The notes beneath the pieces were generated by a model. That model saw only the letters and a list, made by a program, of their open reading frames with translations, made no database searches and was not told the DNA's origin. Shown piece by piece: positions 1-11,074 of a DNA stretch of 64,000 bases. Numbering within the stretch: the stretch's first letter is position 1; every line of letters starts with the position of its first letter. The position numbers and the translations under genes are program-made. The stretch spans positions 3,534,001-3,598,000 of the forward strand of contig OY751485.1 in the NCBI GenBank assembly GCA_963565915.1. Reading direction: 5' to 3'. This stretch comes from Entoloma clypeatum. Taxonomy: Eukaryota > Basidiomycota > Agaricomycetes > Agaricales > Entolomataceae.

Positions 1-519
1 ACTTAGCTCCTCCTGTCGGGCTTCTGGCGTGCTGAATGGGTTACTGGTGAAGTCTTCAAAGAAGCGCGACGTCTTGACTCGTCTGGTAGTTGCTCTCTTC
101 GCTCTGGGCGAACCTAACGAGATTTAGCAACTTGTTATGCTTAACAAACCGTTCCAAGGTTCGGGCAGAGTATGCAGGAAGTGGAAAGGCGAAGAGCAAA
201 GTGATTGCTAAATCTAAGGAATGTAGCTATGGTACATGGGGTTTATATAGTACTGGCTATGAGTGGTAGCGAGTGAGTCAGTAGCTGCGGAAGGCAGTGC
301 GGATGAGTCAGTAACTGCGGAAGGCAGTGCGAAGTGAGTCAGACGACTGCGGACTGAGTAATCCCTACTGCGGAGTGCGAGTCAGCGCGGGAGTGAAGTA
401 TACTAAAGGAGAATGGTAGAGTAAAGGTAAATGAATAAGCGGTCCGATGAGTCAAAGAAATAACGAAGGTACAATGCAAGGGAAAAGTGCGTAACATACA
501 AACCGGTAAGTCCGTAACA
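1..519 (-). mobile_element. Ty3/gypsy family A, copy A0: 5' end only (window edge)
   Basis: The first 132 bases match the leader and gag start of elements A1 (about 11733-11865) and A2 (about 25357-25489), followed by an LTR whose ends read TGTTA...TAACA. The element is on the minus strand, so its 5' LTR lies to the right and the rest of the element lies outside the window. It is inserted into the pol tail of a family-C element: the C sequence resumes at 520. The 5 bases after the LTR are GAGCT; the partner target duplication is off the window, so it cannot be confirmed. Confidence 0.9.
133..519 (-). repeat. 5' LTR of A0
   Basis: 387 bp, TGTTA...TAACA ends. On the element strand it contains a TATATAAAC box (near 241-249 on +) and, upstream of it, a tandem array of ~30-bp units each with TGAGTCA (274-280, 304-310, 335-341), more than in the A1 LTR. 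The 11-nt self-primer sequence AGATTTAGCAA lies downstream of the TATA box. Confidence 0.9.
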
Positions 520-981
520 GAGCTCAAATCTACAATCCTAGAAGCTCAACGACGTTATCAAGGCCCTGCTGATCTCCGGCATGCTCTGCCTCCTCCGCTC
601 AAAGTAGGACAGCAAGCTTTTGTGAAGGCCAAGTTTTTCCGCACTACGCGACCCTCCAAAAAGCTGTCTGAAAAGTACCTTGGCCCTTTTGACATCCTTG
701 CCAGAAATGGTTTCCACATCTCCATGCTGGAGCCATCTGTTCCAAACATCTTTCCAAACCAGACAGTAACTCTGCCTCCTCCGATTGACGGTGAAGGAGA
801 AGTGGAATACAAAATCGCCGAAATCCTTGACACCAAACTGGATCGGCATCGTTCTTGCAAACTGCTCTACCTAGTCCGTTGGCTAGGCTATGAAGGAACC
901 GATGAGGAACATGCGATGGACTTAGTTGTGGACTTCCACTCCGCGTATCTGGAGAAACCAGGCCCCTTATCACGCCTATAG
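520..981 (+). pseudogene. Family C pol 3' end (integrase C-terminus and chromodomain), C1
   Basis: Matches the last ~180 residues of the full C pol (36520-37058): a basic integrase C-terminal stretch followed by a chromodomain (EVEYKIAEILDT, then LLYLVRWLGYEG). Chromodomains of this type steer integrase to modified histones in chromoviruses. Two deletions that keep the frame are visible against the intact copy: about 54 nt near 710, removing the segment before FHISMLEP, and about 30 nt near 910, which removes the second aromatic (QSW) part of the chromodomain. It is a fragment without catalytic domains and cannot be functional. Confidence 0.85.
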
Positions 982-1048
982 AACTGTGCAAGACATTCAT
1001 CTTGCAAAATAAAAAATAATAATAAAAATAAATTAGAGGGGGGAGGGG

Positions 1049-2031
1049 CTACTGGGTTTTGGCCTTTTTGGCCGGCGGACCATCATCCTCCGACCCTTCC
1101 TCCGGCTCCTCCGCTTTGTCCTCTGTTCTTTCCTCCACTTTCCTCGCCTGCTTTTTCTCCTCCTCCTCTTTCTCCGCTTGCAGCTCCGCAAGCTCCCCCT
1201 CATCCAACCCCTCGTCTCTCCCTTTATCCTTTTCCTTGTCCCCTTCCTTGTTCTCTTCCACACCTTTTTCCTCCCCTCCGTCATCCTCTGACTCCGGAGC
1301 TGCTGCCTCCAGCAAGAAGTTCCGGTAGGCGAGGTGGTTGTTTAAAATTTGCAGCTGCCAAAGCAGCGCCCAACCAACCCTCACCAACTACTCCTCCTTC
1401 TCCTCCTTCTCCTCCCGGAGCTCCCAGAGCTCCTCCATGACCCCTGCACCGCAGCAGCTTTTTGCCCCGCTCAGGCCCAGAACCTCCATGACGACCTCCT
1501 CCATCTTTCCCTGTTTCCACTTTGCCCGCATCTCGCCGGCCTTCAGGCAAACCCGTTTGCCATCTTTACACCACTGGCATGTGGTGCCCTTCCCCTGCCT
1601 AAGGAGATTGTCAGTAAGAAAAAGAAAATGGAGAAGAGGGTACTTACAATGCCCACTTGCACTCCACCTTCGCCTGCGCACAGGCCTGACATGCCTCCCC
1701 CCAGACCTCTGACTCCTCCGCTCCACTCCCTGCCCTCTGTTTCCCTGTTTTCATTGTCTTTTTCTGCTCCGCCTCCGCCTTTGCCTCTGCCTCTGCCTCC
1801 CTCGCCCTCCTCTCGGCCTGCCTTCTTTCTTGCCTCCTTCTCCTTGCGTATCTGTGCCAGACGGTGCAGGAGCTCCTCTTCGGAGTCGTCCAGATTGGCG
1901 CTGGATTGGGTGAGCTGTGTGCTCGAGCCTTGGGGCATGTTGGTGGTAACTGGAAGAAACCCTTGAAGCCGCTCATCTCTGTTAAATAACTGAGACCACA
2001 TGACCTTGTTTATTTTCTCACGGTCTTCCAT
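1049..2031 (-). pseudogene. Antisense third ORF of family C (Zn2Cys6-like), C1 copy
   Basis: Runs opposite to the element, from an ATG at 2031 to a stop at 1049. Exon 1 (2031-1648) and exon 2 (1598-1049) are separated by a 49-nt intron (1647-1599) with GTAAGT donor, ACTGAC branch site and TTAG acceptor, at exactly the position and length found in the other copy (37667-37619). Exon 1 ends in ACQACAQAKVECKW and exon 2 opens with TTCQWCKDGKRVC, giving C-x2-C-x6-C-x11-C-x2-C-x6-C across the splice, the spacing of fungal Zn2Cys6 DNA-binding clusters. This copy keeps all six cysteines but has a 2-nt deletion in the coiled-coil part of exon 1 and a CAG-to-TAG stop at 1388-1390, so it is broken. The C-terminus is very acidic and ends in AKKAKTQ. 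Confidence 0.7.
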
Positions 2032-2057
2032 GGGTGTCAGACCTAAGAGGGGAATAC

Positions 2058-2770
2058 TGTTATATCCATCTCCAAATCTCTGATCCACTCCGATCGTCCT
2101 CCGACATTCCGGACATCTGTTACCTCCGCATCTCCACACATTGCCATCGTGCATGTCATATTCATAACTCCATGCCTTTATGCATTTCATATTCATATTC
2201 CTGTTTACTTATGCATTGCCTTTTCCACATGGTCCGTTGACCGACATCTCCGATGTTTGATACAGTCGCTGGCAACTTACACCACAACTCCGGACCTACT
2301 CCGACCATCTCTGTAAAGTAATCACATTTAGATATTTAAGCTCGTACCATACCTGTAGTTTCTCAGTTCGAATATCAACCAAGTTCACTCCTCTACTCCC
2401 AGTTCATGCCAGAGATCCTCGCTGTGGTACAATACGCTGACAACATCATCATCTTCTGCTCTTTCTCCATTGTTACCCTTCAACAAGCTCAGTACTGTGT
2501 CCGAGTCACAACTCTGATGTTGTCTGGCCACTTCCACATCAGCGTGTCTCTCACCGAGATCTCTCCAAGGACCTCCGCACCTCCAACCTCTCCTCCGACC
2601 TCCTGAAATTGGGACACCTTATCCAACAAACGGTGGCGCAACACATATGTTGAAGCCATGTCCCTCCCCTTCATCATTCCTCTGCAATTCCAGAGTTCCG
2701 CTCCGGTCTCAGTCCTACATCCGACCTCCGATGGCCTCCGACAAAGCTCTGATGTTTCACCTACTTAACA
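2058..2770 (+). repeat. 3' LTR of C1
   Basis: 713 bp, TGTTATAT...CTTAACA, preceded directly by the polypurine tract AAGAGGGGAATAC. Same organisation as the LTRs of the full family-C element. Confidence 0.88.
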
Positions 2771-5113
2771 CAATAGATAAGCACCACACCCCCAACATCA
2801 TAGCAGACCGCTCACCAAACACATGAGAACAGCAGGAGGAATGACACCATAGATAAGCACTGCACCACCCAAGTCACAGCTGACCACTCACAAAACACAG
2901 GAGGCGCACAACATGAGAACCGTGGGAGGGATGACTTATGGGCGAGGGATGTGAGAAGAGCTGGAGACACTCAAAAAACAGCACAGAAGCCACAAGAACG
3001 GTGGGTCTTGTTGCAGCCGATGATGGCCAGGAAGGGATGGAGACAGGAGTGGGGGGGCCATGTGACACGAGGCGAGGACAGGATGGCCATGTGCACTTGC
3101 CGGATAAGCATCCCACTGTATCACTCGCACGAGCCCGCTGATGCACCTAACAACAGGCGAGACCAGGAGTCCGAGGGGCAGGGATGCTGGGGGCATGGGA
3201 CAAGAGCGGGGATGAACCAATACCTAGAGAGTTTACACGTTCATAGCATAGAGGAATAATTTTAATTTTTCACGCCACATCATCATCCAAACAGTGTGTG
3301 ATTCCTACAATACCACCAGCTATTCTACTGGTTGTGGATCCAGAGTATTTCTCTATATACTGGCTGCCTCCTACAGAACACTACAGAATGCTACAGAGTG
3401 GCCAGCCAGCCTACCAGGGTCCTCTGTTTCAAATACCCTGTTTTACCACACTACAACTACAGCACTCTGTAGTGCTCTGTAGTACTCCCGGGCCAATCAG
3501 GTTTTGCTGATGTTCATGGCCAGTGTATGGAATCACATGAACCCAGAGTCAAAATGGAGCCATTTGATGAGGCCTATCAGTTGAGTATAACACCAAGGTC
3601 AGGCCTGAAGTCATTCCAGAGATATAAGTCAATATATTGAACTGGACGCATTGTCACTTGCAACAATCACTGGTATCCACCACTGGGCTGAAGTTCAGCA
3701 AGTTTGAACTTCAGGTTCAGATCCACCTGTCCTCAAGACCTGAACCTCCATAAAAAGTTCATGTTTAGCTTGGCTGCAAACTTGGATCCTGAACCTCAGG
3801 TTCAGTTCAGGTTTAAACTGAATTTACAAAGTTTGCAAACTGGACTTTGGCAGGTCTACCTACAGCAGAGCACCTCGGCCTTGAGTGAGGCCCACCCAAA
3901 ACTCACTCAAACAAACACTTGCATCAGCATTCCACAAATTACTCACAGGCTCATTTGCTCAGGGTGAGTCAAGAGTCTTCAAGAGTTTCAAGAGTTGAAG
4001 ATTAAACTATATAGTTATAGTATAATTGTTGATTTAAAGTATAAACAAAAACTTGTCAGAAAAACACATGAAAAAAAGACCCAACTCATGAGCTCTTGAC
4101 TCTTGACTCATATGCACTCATATGAGCTTGTAGGAGTTAATATGAGCAATTATGAGACCTCATGAGAAACTTGTAGGAAAACTGATGTGTTCTTCTCCTA
4201 GTTGTTTGCCTAGATAAAAGCTGCCACACATGTACTTAGTTACCGTGGAATATAGATTGTTGATTCAAAAAAAAAAACACATGTACAACATTGAACACAC
4301 ACTCCCTGGCCCATCAGTTATGGGAGCTACCTTCAGTCTCATTGTTTACACCTCCTTTGACATGGTCCGTTCACAGGGTCCTACTATTCCACTCTTTACT
4401 TTAAATAGTCTAGAGGCTGTTTCAACATGTAGTTGGATAAACTGCCTATTGTAACTAGTGATCTTGAGTGTGTTTTTTATAACATTTTGCTGAGAAACCT
4501 CAATGCTTACTGGTCCTAGGTTTGGCTGCATTGCTGGCTATTTCAACTGTCTGTCTGTTAGGCAATCACTCTGATTGCTTTTACTATTCACAGTGACCTA
4601 GTACTGGGTTAATGACAGGCTCCTAAAACCAGCACTCTCGTAGGGCAAGAGGGGTTCCGTGATGCTTCATATGATTTGAAGCCACATGATTAATGAACAA
4701 ACAAACAAAACTAAAAACCCAACCTTGCCCTAGAGAGGTGTTATGGATTCACTACCCATGGCATTGATCGCTCAGACGCTCAGACAAGATACAAGACATA
4801 GAGGCCATATCTGATTAATGGCCAGTCTTGTCTTGTCTATTGGTTTTCACACTTACTATTCACTTTTACATCATTCAGGCCCTGGCCCCTGCTTACTCAC
4901 TATAGTATGGTCATCATTACCATATCTAGTTTTTAGATGGTTACTCTCACACATCCTTGACATTGTGTTACTTATTGGACTATACTTAGATACTCTGACT
5001 TGCGCCACAGCAGTTACCATAGACACCTACTCCGGGTCCGCTTCTGGAGTCAGACTGGAACCACTCTAGAGTCATCTAGATGACTCAACCTTCTAGTATA
5101 TATAGGGTAGATA
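2771..5113. other. Gene-free repeat-derived stretch
   Basis: No credible gene. 2771-2935 holds a roughly 80-bp direct duplication (units starting ATAGATAAGCAC). 3363-3484 is an imperfect inverted repeat. 3690-3840 repeats the word GAACCTCAGGTTCAG-like several times, and 3965-4180 repeats AAGAGT/TCATATGAG words. The short ORFs here have no recognisable domains and biased composition. Confidence 0.6.
3363..3484. repeat. Imperfect inverted repeat (possible MITE remnant)
   Basis: The left arm has CTACAGAACACTACAGAATG and the right arm, reversed and complemented, gives CTACAGAGCACTACAGAGTG, with about 80 bp between them. Foldback structure is clear, but no target duplication was identified. Confidence 0.45.
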
Positions 5114-5644
5114 CTGTTAAGTAGGTGAAACATCAGAGCTTCATTGGAGTCCGTCAGAGGTCAGACATAGGACTGAGACCGGAGAGGAACTCTGGAAATG
5201 CGGAGGAACAACAAAGGGGAGAGACATGGCTTCAATGTATGTGTTGCACCGCCATTTGTTGGATAAGGTGTCCCAATTTCAGGGGGTCAGAGGAGAGGTC
5301 GGAGGTGCGGAGGTTCTCGGAGAGATCTGGGTGAGGGACACGCTGACATGGAAGTGATTGGACAATGTCGGAGTTGTGACTTGGACACAGTACTGAGCTT
5401 GTTGAAGGGTAACAATGGAGGAGGAGCAGTAGATGATGATGTCGTCAGCATATTGTACCACGGCGAGGATCTCTGGCATGAACTGAGAGTAGAGGAGTGA
5501 ACTTTGTTGATATTCGAACTGAGAAACTACAGGTATGGTACAAGCTTAAATATCTAAATGTGATTACTTTACGGAGATGGTTGGAGTAGGTCCGGAGTTG
5601 TGGCATAAGTTGCCAGTGACTGTATCGAACATCGGAGATGTCAG
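5114..5644 (-). repeat. Family C LTR fragment, reverse orientation
   Basis: Starts TGTTAAGTAG, the reverse complement of the 3' end of a C LTR, and follows it up to the GAGATGTC word, where similarity stops; the first ~170 bp of the LTR are missing. It lies just left of the A1 insertion. No matching target duplication, so treated as a truncated remnant. Confidence 0.8.
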
Positions 5645-5666
5645 TAACAGATACATTGCATGTATG

Positions 5667-6034
5667 TGTTATGCGTAACAAACCGTTCCAAGGTTCGGGC
5701 AGAGTATGCAGGAAGATGGAAAGGCGAAGAGCAATGTGATTGCTAAATCTAAGGAATGTAGCTATGGTACATGAGGTTTATATAGTACTGACTATGAGCG
5801 GTAGCGAATGAGTCAGTACTGCGGAAGGCAGTGCGCATGAGTAAGGCGACTGCGGAAGGCTATGCACTAATGAGTAAGCTGACTGCGGAATGAGTCAGAC
5901 AGCTGCGGAAAGCGAGTCAGCACGGGAGCGAAGTATACTAAAGGAAATAAAGTATAATATGATATGTGTAAGCGGGGCCAATGAGTAAAAGTGAAAAAGT
6001 AAGCGTATACGTCCGTAGTCGTTAGTCCGTAACA
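5667..6034 (-). repeat. 3' LTR of A1
   Basis: 368 bp, TGTTA...TAACA on +. About six differences from the right LTR, mostly C/T and G/A changes. Confidence 0.93.
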
Positions 6035-6071
6035 TGTTCCCCTCCTCAAGGTCTGTGTCCTCACAGACTAC

Positions 6072-6440
6072 CTACTCCCATCCATCGTTGCCATTTGGAT
6101 CGGCCCAGGCAGGGTCAACTCGGTTACCCCAATCCTTTATCAGTTCATCGTTTACTGCCGTGGCAAACTCTAAACCTCGAACGGCGAGGCGAAGGCGTCG
6201 ATTCTCGACAGCAAGGGTGTTGGTATAGTTTTTGAGGATGAGCTTCTCCTCAGCGGTGGGGGCGGTTGGCAAATCGGAGAGGGTATGAAGGCGGATATGC
6301 ATCTGCCGGTGGAGAATGTCGGCGACGGAGGTTTCGAGCGCATGGATCTGGTCGCGCATGGAGAGCGCTTCGCCGATGAGGGTGGTGATGGTGGGGTTGA
6401 TATCGGAAGCATCGGTGGAGGCGGCGGTGATGTTGGACAT
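6072..6440 (-). CDS. Third ORF of family A, coiled-coil protein (A1)
   Basis: 122 codons from an ATG at 6440, 117 bp after the pol stop and ending 37 bp before the 3' LTR. The product is hydrophilic, with a predicted helical or coiled-coil stretch (EALSMRDQIHALETSVADIL) in residues ~24-60, a second basic helix (ENRRLRLAVRGLEFA) and a Trp-containing acidic C-terminus. No known domain is recognised. The A2 (19682-20053) and A3 (59965-60336) copies encode 123-aa homologues with mostly conservative replacements, and all three reading frames are open although each gag-pol is broken. That suggests a real element-encoded protein expressed from the genomic or a subgenomic RNA. Function unknown; it carries no signal peptide or membrane segment, so an envelope role is unlikely. 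Confidence 0.6.
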   Translation of the reverse strand: MSNITAASTDASDINPTITTLIGEALSMRDQIHALETSVADILHRQMHIRLHTLSDLPTAPTAEEKLILKNYTNTLAVENRRLRLAVRGLEFATAVNDELIKDWGNRVDPAWADPNGNDGWE

Positions 6441-6557
6441 GGCAGAAATGATGTTTGAAAGGTATAAGAAGAACGGCGTGTTGGGCGAGAAGAGTTGGAG
6501 CGGGGAACTCGATGTGACAGAAGTCGATGTGGAAAATGGCTCTCAAAGTTTGTTCTT

Positions 6558-9500
6558 TTATCGTGGACACGATGGATTTTGCCGATGAAAATCTTGGATC
6601 AAGTCTTGAGCGTTCTGAATATTAGTCCGAGGTTCCCACGTGTTCTCTTCTGGGCCATACCCTTCCCATTGGACAAGGTACTGGATCTTTCCACGGAATT
6701 TCCGAGAGTCCAGGATCATGGAGACATGGTATTCTTCTCATCCTTCGACAATGATCGGATCAGGGGCTGGCTTCTTTTTCTGAATGGTATACTTCGGGGT
6801 TTCGTATGGCGATAACAGGGTCTCGTTGAACACAGGGTGGATCATCTTCCAGGTTTTGGGAAGATCAAGACGGTATGCGCTAGCTCCTTTCTTCTCTAGG
6901 ACTTTGAACGGTCTGTGTCGGAGGGCGTCAAGTTTCTTTGAGGGACGATCAGTCCTGATGTTAGTCCCTTCCAGCCACACCTTGTCTCCGATGCGGTAAT
7001 TCCGAGACGGGCTTCATCGTGTGTCAACTGTCTTCTTCATCTGATCCTGGGCCTGTTTCAGTGCTGCGTTGGCTTCTTCTTGTGCCTGTTTGAGTTTTTT
7101 CAAGAAGTCGTTTGCCGCTGGATTGGTGTCTTCCAACACAAGTTCTCCCTTCCAAGGATGCAGACCGTAGTTGAGATAGAATGGTGTGTACTTTGTCGCT
7201 TGATGTTCTTTGTCATTGTACTGGAATTCTGCGATTGCGATCCATTCCGCCCAATCATCTTGTAGATGGTTGACAAAGTTTCGTAAGAACACCTCGGTTT
7301 CCTGATGCGATCGTTCGGCTTGTCCATCAGTTTGTGGATGGTACACAGTGGACAGGTTTCTCTTGATTCCCAACATGCGGCAAAGTATCTCCATGAACTT
7401 CGCGGCGAACTGTGGTCCTCTGTCGCTAATGATCTTCTTAGGGATCCCATGAAGCTTCCATATCTGGTCCCGATAGATCTTGGCTAATCCTTCAGCTGAT
7501 AGTTCCACGGTTGTCGGGATGAGATGAAGCATCTTCGAATGTCTGTCCGTGATGACCAGAATTGCATTCTTCCCATCAGATTCTGGTATCGGTCCCACAA
7601 CGTCAATCCCTATGTCTTCCCATGGTTGACTTGGCGCGGCGTTAGGGTGCAGAGGGGCGTGTCTCCTTTGGCGGCTGATCTTGTTACGTTGACAGGTGTC
7701 ACAACCTTTCACATACTTCTTTACGTCATGTAGGATGGTGGGCCACCAGTAGGTGCGAGTGAGGAGTTCATGTGTTCGATACTGTCCTGGATGTCCTGCC
7801 ACTGGTGCGTCGTGCGCTTCAAACATCAGTTCTTGGCGCAATTGTGGGTCTGGTGGAACATAGACTCGTTCTCCTGCGTAGGTGATGCCATTTTCCTGCT
7901 GGTACCAGTGAGGATTCTTCTTCAGACCCTGGGCTACTTCTGTCTCCATGCGATTCGAGGCCTTGATGCGTGCGATCCATGGGTTTTCGATGGTTGTGAT
8001 GTTTCCGATTTTGATGGAATCAGATGTTTCACCCCCTTCAAAGAATTGTTCCTCCGTGAACATCTCCATTTGTATCACATCTTCTGATTCCAATCGTTTC
8101 AAAAATAGCCCCTCCTTGAGCATTTGGTCGCTGTCCTGCGGCTCGAGTTCCGTCTCATACCAGGGTAAACGTGACAGGATGTCTGCTTTCGCGTTTGTGT
8201 TCCCAGGTACATGTCGCAATTCGAAGTCATAGTCTTGTAACTTCATCTTCCAGCGCCTCTGTCGTTGGTTTAGGTCCTGAGGACGCCGGAAATACTCCAG
8301 GTTTTTGTGATCAGTTAAGATCTCGAAACGTTCCTTGGCTTCAAGTAGATAATGTCGCCAGTCCTTCAGTGCTTCCATGACTGCCAAGAGTTCCTTGTCA
8401 TATATCTCGTAATTCTGTTCGGCCACGGACATGGTCCACGACAAGAACGCGATAGGATGCCACTTGTCGTCTTGTTTCTGTGAAAGTACCGCTCCAATCG
8501 CATAACCCGATGCATCGGTTTCGACCCTGAACTGTCCGTCCGGTTTGGGCAATGCCAAAACTGGTGCCGTCGTGATTGCCCGTATGAGACCTTCAAATGC
8601 TTCTTGCGCCGCTGGTCCCCACGTGAATGCTGTATTTCCCGTAAGTGTTGTGAGTGGCTTTGCGATGTTTGAGTATCCTTCAATGAAGCGTCGATAAAAA
8701 TTGGCAAATCCCAGGAACCTCTGGACTTCCTTTTTTGATGTGGGTACTCGCCAGTTCCGGATTGTGTCCACCTTTTCAGTTTCCATCTCAACACGTCCTT
8801 CTCCAATGACATATCCCAATATGGGGCATTTCGTTACTTCCCAAAGACACTTCTTCTCCTTTAGGAACAGGTCATTGTCTGACAGAATCTGCAAGATCTC
8901 TTCGGTGTTCCGGGCAAGTTCTTCCTTGGTTTTACCAATAACCACTATGTCATCCATGTAAATCACACAGATGCGCCGACGGATCTGATCCCTGAATAGA
9001 CTGGCCATCATCCGAGAGAACGTTCCCGGGGAGTTGCAGAGACCGAAAAACATGACCAATGGTTCAAACAATCCTCGGCTGGTCAGGAAGGCGGCTTTCC
9101 ATTCGTCGCCCTTCTTGATCCGCATGTTATTGTATCCCCACATGATGTCCATTTCATTGAAGTAGACTGCGTCCTTCAATACATCCAAGAGGTCGTTGAT
9201 GCGTGGGAGTGGGAATTTGTCCTTAACCGTGAATTTATTGACCGTGCGATAATCCTGTACCAATCGTTTGGAACCGTCTTTCTTGTTGATGAAGAAGCAG
9301 GGTGATGCATAAGGGGATTTGGACGGTTGGATCTTTCCGGTTGCCAGGCCTTCATCGATGAATTCGTCCAGTTCTTCTTGCTCCTTTTGGGTCATAGGGT
9401 ACGTGTTTCCTCCTAGCTCCTTTGGTGCGTCCGGTGTAAGTTCGATGCCGTGGTCCCATTCTCTTTCCTTTGGGATCTTGTCAAAGTTTTCTTTTTCAAA

Positions 9501-10240
9501 GAGATGGGCAAAACGTTCAACGTATGAGGGTCGTTTGGTTGTGGGAGGTGGTGTGGGAGTAACTGCTTCCAATATGGGGTCTCCGGGCTTCCATTTCTGA
9601 TCCGATTTCTTGGGCGCGTCCTTGTCTCATACTTCCACAATGCGAACCCGATGTTTGCGACCATTAAGGTTAACCCTGAAATCCGAGTGTTTGGTTTGAC
9701 ATGTTGATGGGCACCGGTTGAATGTTACAGCGCCGGTCGTCCAATTGATTGTGGGGTTGTGGTGCACCAACCAGTCATGTCCCAAAAGCATGTCCGTTCT
9801 CCCAATGTCCAATACCATTGCTTCCATGGTTTCCTGGTGTGTTCCTAAGTCCAGCTTGACTTCGGCAAGTTTTTCTGCTTTCTGTTGTCGGTTCGGCGAT
9901 CCATCCGCATTTAGGATTGATATGGGCTTTATTCCACGTGTGGGAAGGTTCTGTTCGCGTACTATTCTGGGATGGATACATGTGCGTTCACATCCGCTAT
10001 CAACCTCGGGTCGAATGGCCTTTGGTCCTCGTCGTGTTTTGATCTGAGCTTGCAGCTTGATCTCTCGTCGTTTCGGAGGTTTATCTCCCTTGACAATCTT
10101 AGTTGACGCAACGGCTTGCTTTGCAGGGATAACATAAGTTATATTGTCTGTAGCTGCACCAGGCAAGCGAGTTCGTTTAATGGATAAGGGTCGCGACTTA
10201 GCGTCGTTCAATCGGACCCTTTGGGAAAATCCTTCTCATC
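6558..10240 (-). pseudogene. Family A pol (protease-RT-RNase H-integrase-chromodomain), A1
   Basis: Read on the minus strand in the -1 frame relative to gag, overlapping the gag end (stop at 10208). Domains in order: aspartic protease with DSGC and DMLLGHDWL (about 10015-9790), RT with IYMDD (near 8965) and GFANFYRRF, RNase H with ETDASGYAIGAVL and LTDHKNLEYF, integrase with an HHCC finger (GHPGQYRTHE ... CDTCQRNK, 7800-7680) and DDE residues ([24 protein letters not shown]), and a chromodomain ([18 protein letters not shown], near 6630). Three in-frame TGA codons break it, at 9627-9629, 7014-7016 and 6738-6740; at the last the A2 copy has CGA. The protease motif is DSGC rather than the usual DSGA/DTGA in every A copy, so that is a family trait, not damage. 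Confidence 0.93.
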
Positions 10241-11074
10241 GGTCTCTATGGTGATGGTTTCATCATCATCGGTATCTCCATCAGACACCTTCCTAATCTT
10301 TCCAGAATTCTTCTTCGGCTTGCGGCAGTTGCGCGCGATATGTCCTTCTTGGTCGCAGTTGAAACACTTACGACCATCTTTCTTCTTTTGGGCTTTGCAG
10401 TCTTTGGCAAGGTGACCAAAGTGCTGACAGTTGTAGCAATGGGCTACTCCTGCTTTGTCGATCTCCATGGCTTTGCCTTGACCACCATAAGTGGTGCCCG
10501 ATCCGGTGCGTGTGTCGCCACCCCCTCGGATGACTAATGCATGTCCCTCCATCTGTCGTCCCTTGTTTCGGATCTCCTTTGCATAATCAGTGTACGTCTT
10601 GCCATCGCTAGCCACTTGTTCAGAAATTCTGCGGTTGACGTTCTTTTCCAGGATGTATTTCCCAGTTTCTTCGCCAAGGTTTGACAGCTTCAAGAGCTCT
10701 TCGAATTCGTCCAAGAATTCGTCGATGGTGCGTTTCTCCTGTTTCAGGATTTCGAGTCTCGCCTTGGCCGCTGCCGACTTGTTGGCAATAGAGAATCACG
10801 TAGCGATGTCGTCTGAGAACCCTAACCAGGTGATGTTCTCGCCATCGGTGGCAAGGTCGTCTAACTTGTTGCTGGCCCAGTGTTTACCGGATCCTTCCAT
10901 CATGCGGGATAACACCGCAAGAATCTTCTGATCGTTGGACAGGCCCTTCTGGAACCTGATGTATAATTTGGTGGCTTTCCACCACTCGTCGAAGGTGTGT
11001 CTGTCTTTGAACATCCCAGGATCTTTGATGATCTTGGATGTATCCATTGTTTGTACTGTCGGTGCTTCTGCCAT
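10208..11074 (-). pseudogene. Family A gag (capsid and two zinc knuckles), A1
   Basis: From the ATG at 11074 the product begins MAEAPTVQTMDTSK, has a Ty3-type capsid region (FDEWWKATKLYIRF) and ends with two CCHC knuckles (CYNCQHFGHLAKDC and CFNCDQEGHIARNC). A TGA at 10796-10798 interrupts it where A2 has CGA (plus-strand TCG at 24424-24426). The same frame continues 5' of the ATG through a region with protein-like composition towards the primer site, but it contains a TAG shared with A2 and no upstream ATG; A1 also has a 5-nt insertion near 11514 relative to A2. Gag assembles the particle and packages RNA. Confidence 0.9.

Larger units (their letters stand above)
520..2770 (+). mobile_element. 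Ty3/gypsy family C, copy C1: 3' part
   Basis: Collinear with 36500-38807 of the full family-C element: pol tail with chromodomain, A-rich spacer with AATAAA-like repeats, antisense third ORF, polypurine tract (about 2045-2057) and 3' LTR. Its 5' part has been separated by insertion of A0. No gag or RT remains here. Confidence 0.9.

Noticed and set aside
1049..1387. Independent acidic host protein (MVRVGWALL...)
   Set aside because: It is the 3' exon of the antisense C ORF after a nonsense codon, as shown by the uninterrupted copy at 37123.
5125..5334. Small ORFs in C-type LTRs (also 38588-38797, 51979-52188, 55792-56265)
   Set aside because: Recur in each LTR copy because the LTR is repeated; no coding signature and they cross the promoter region.
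8366..8812. Long ORFs antisense to pol and in alternate frames (also 22369-22590, 35226-35615, 62272-62718)
   Set aside because: They follow wherever pol is intact, recur identically in all copies as mirror frames and have no protein-like conservation beyond that imposed by pol.
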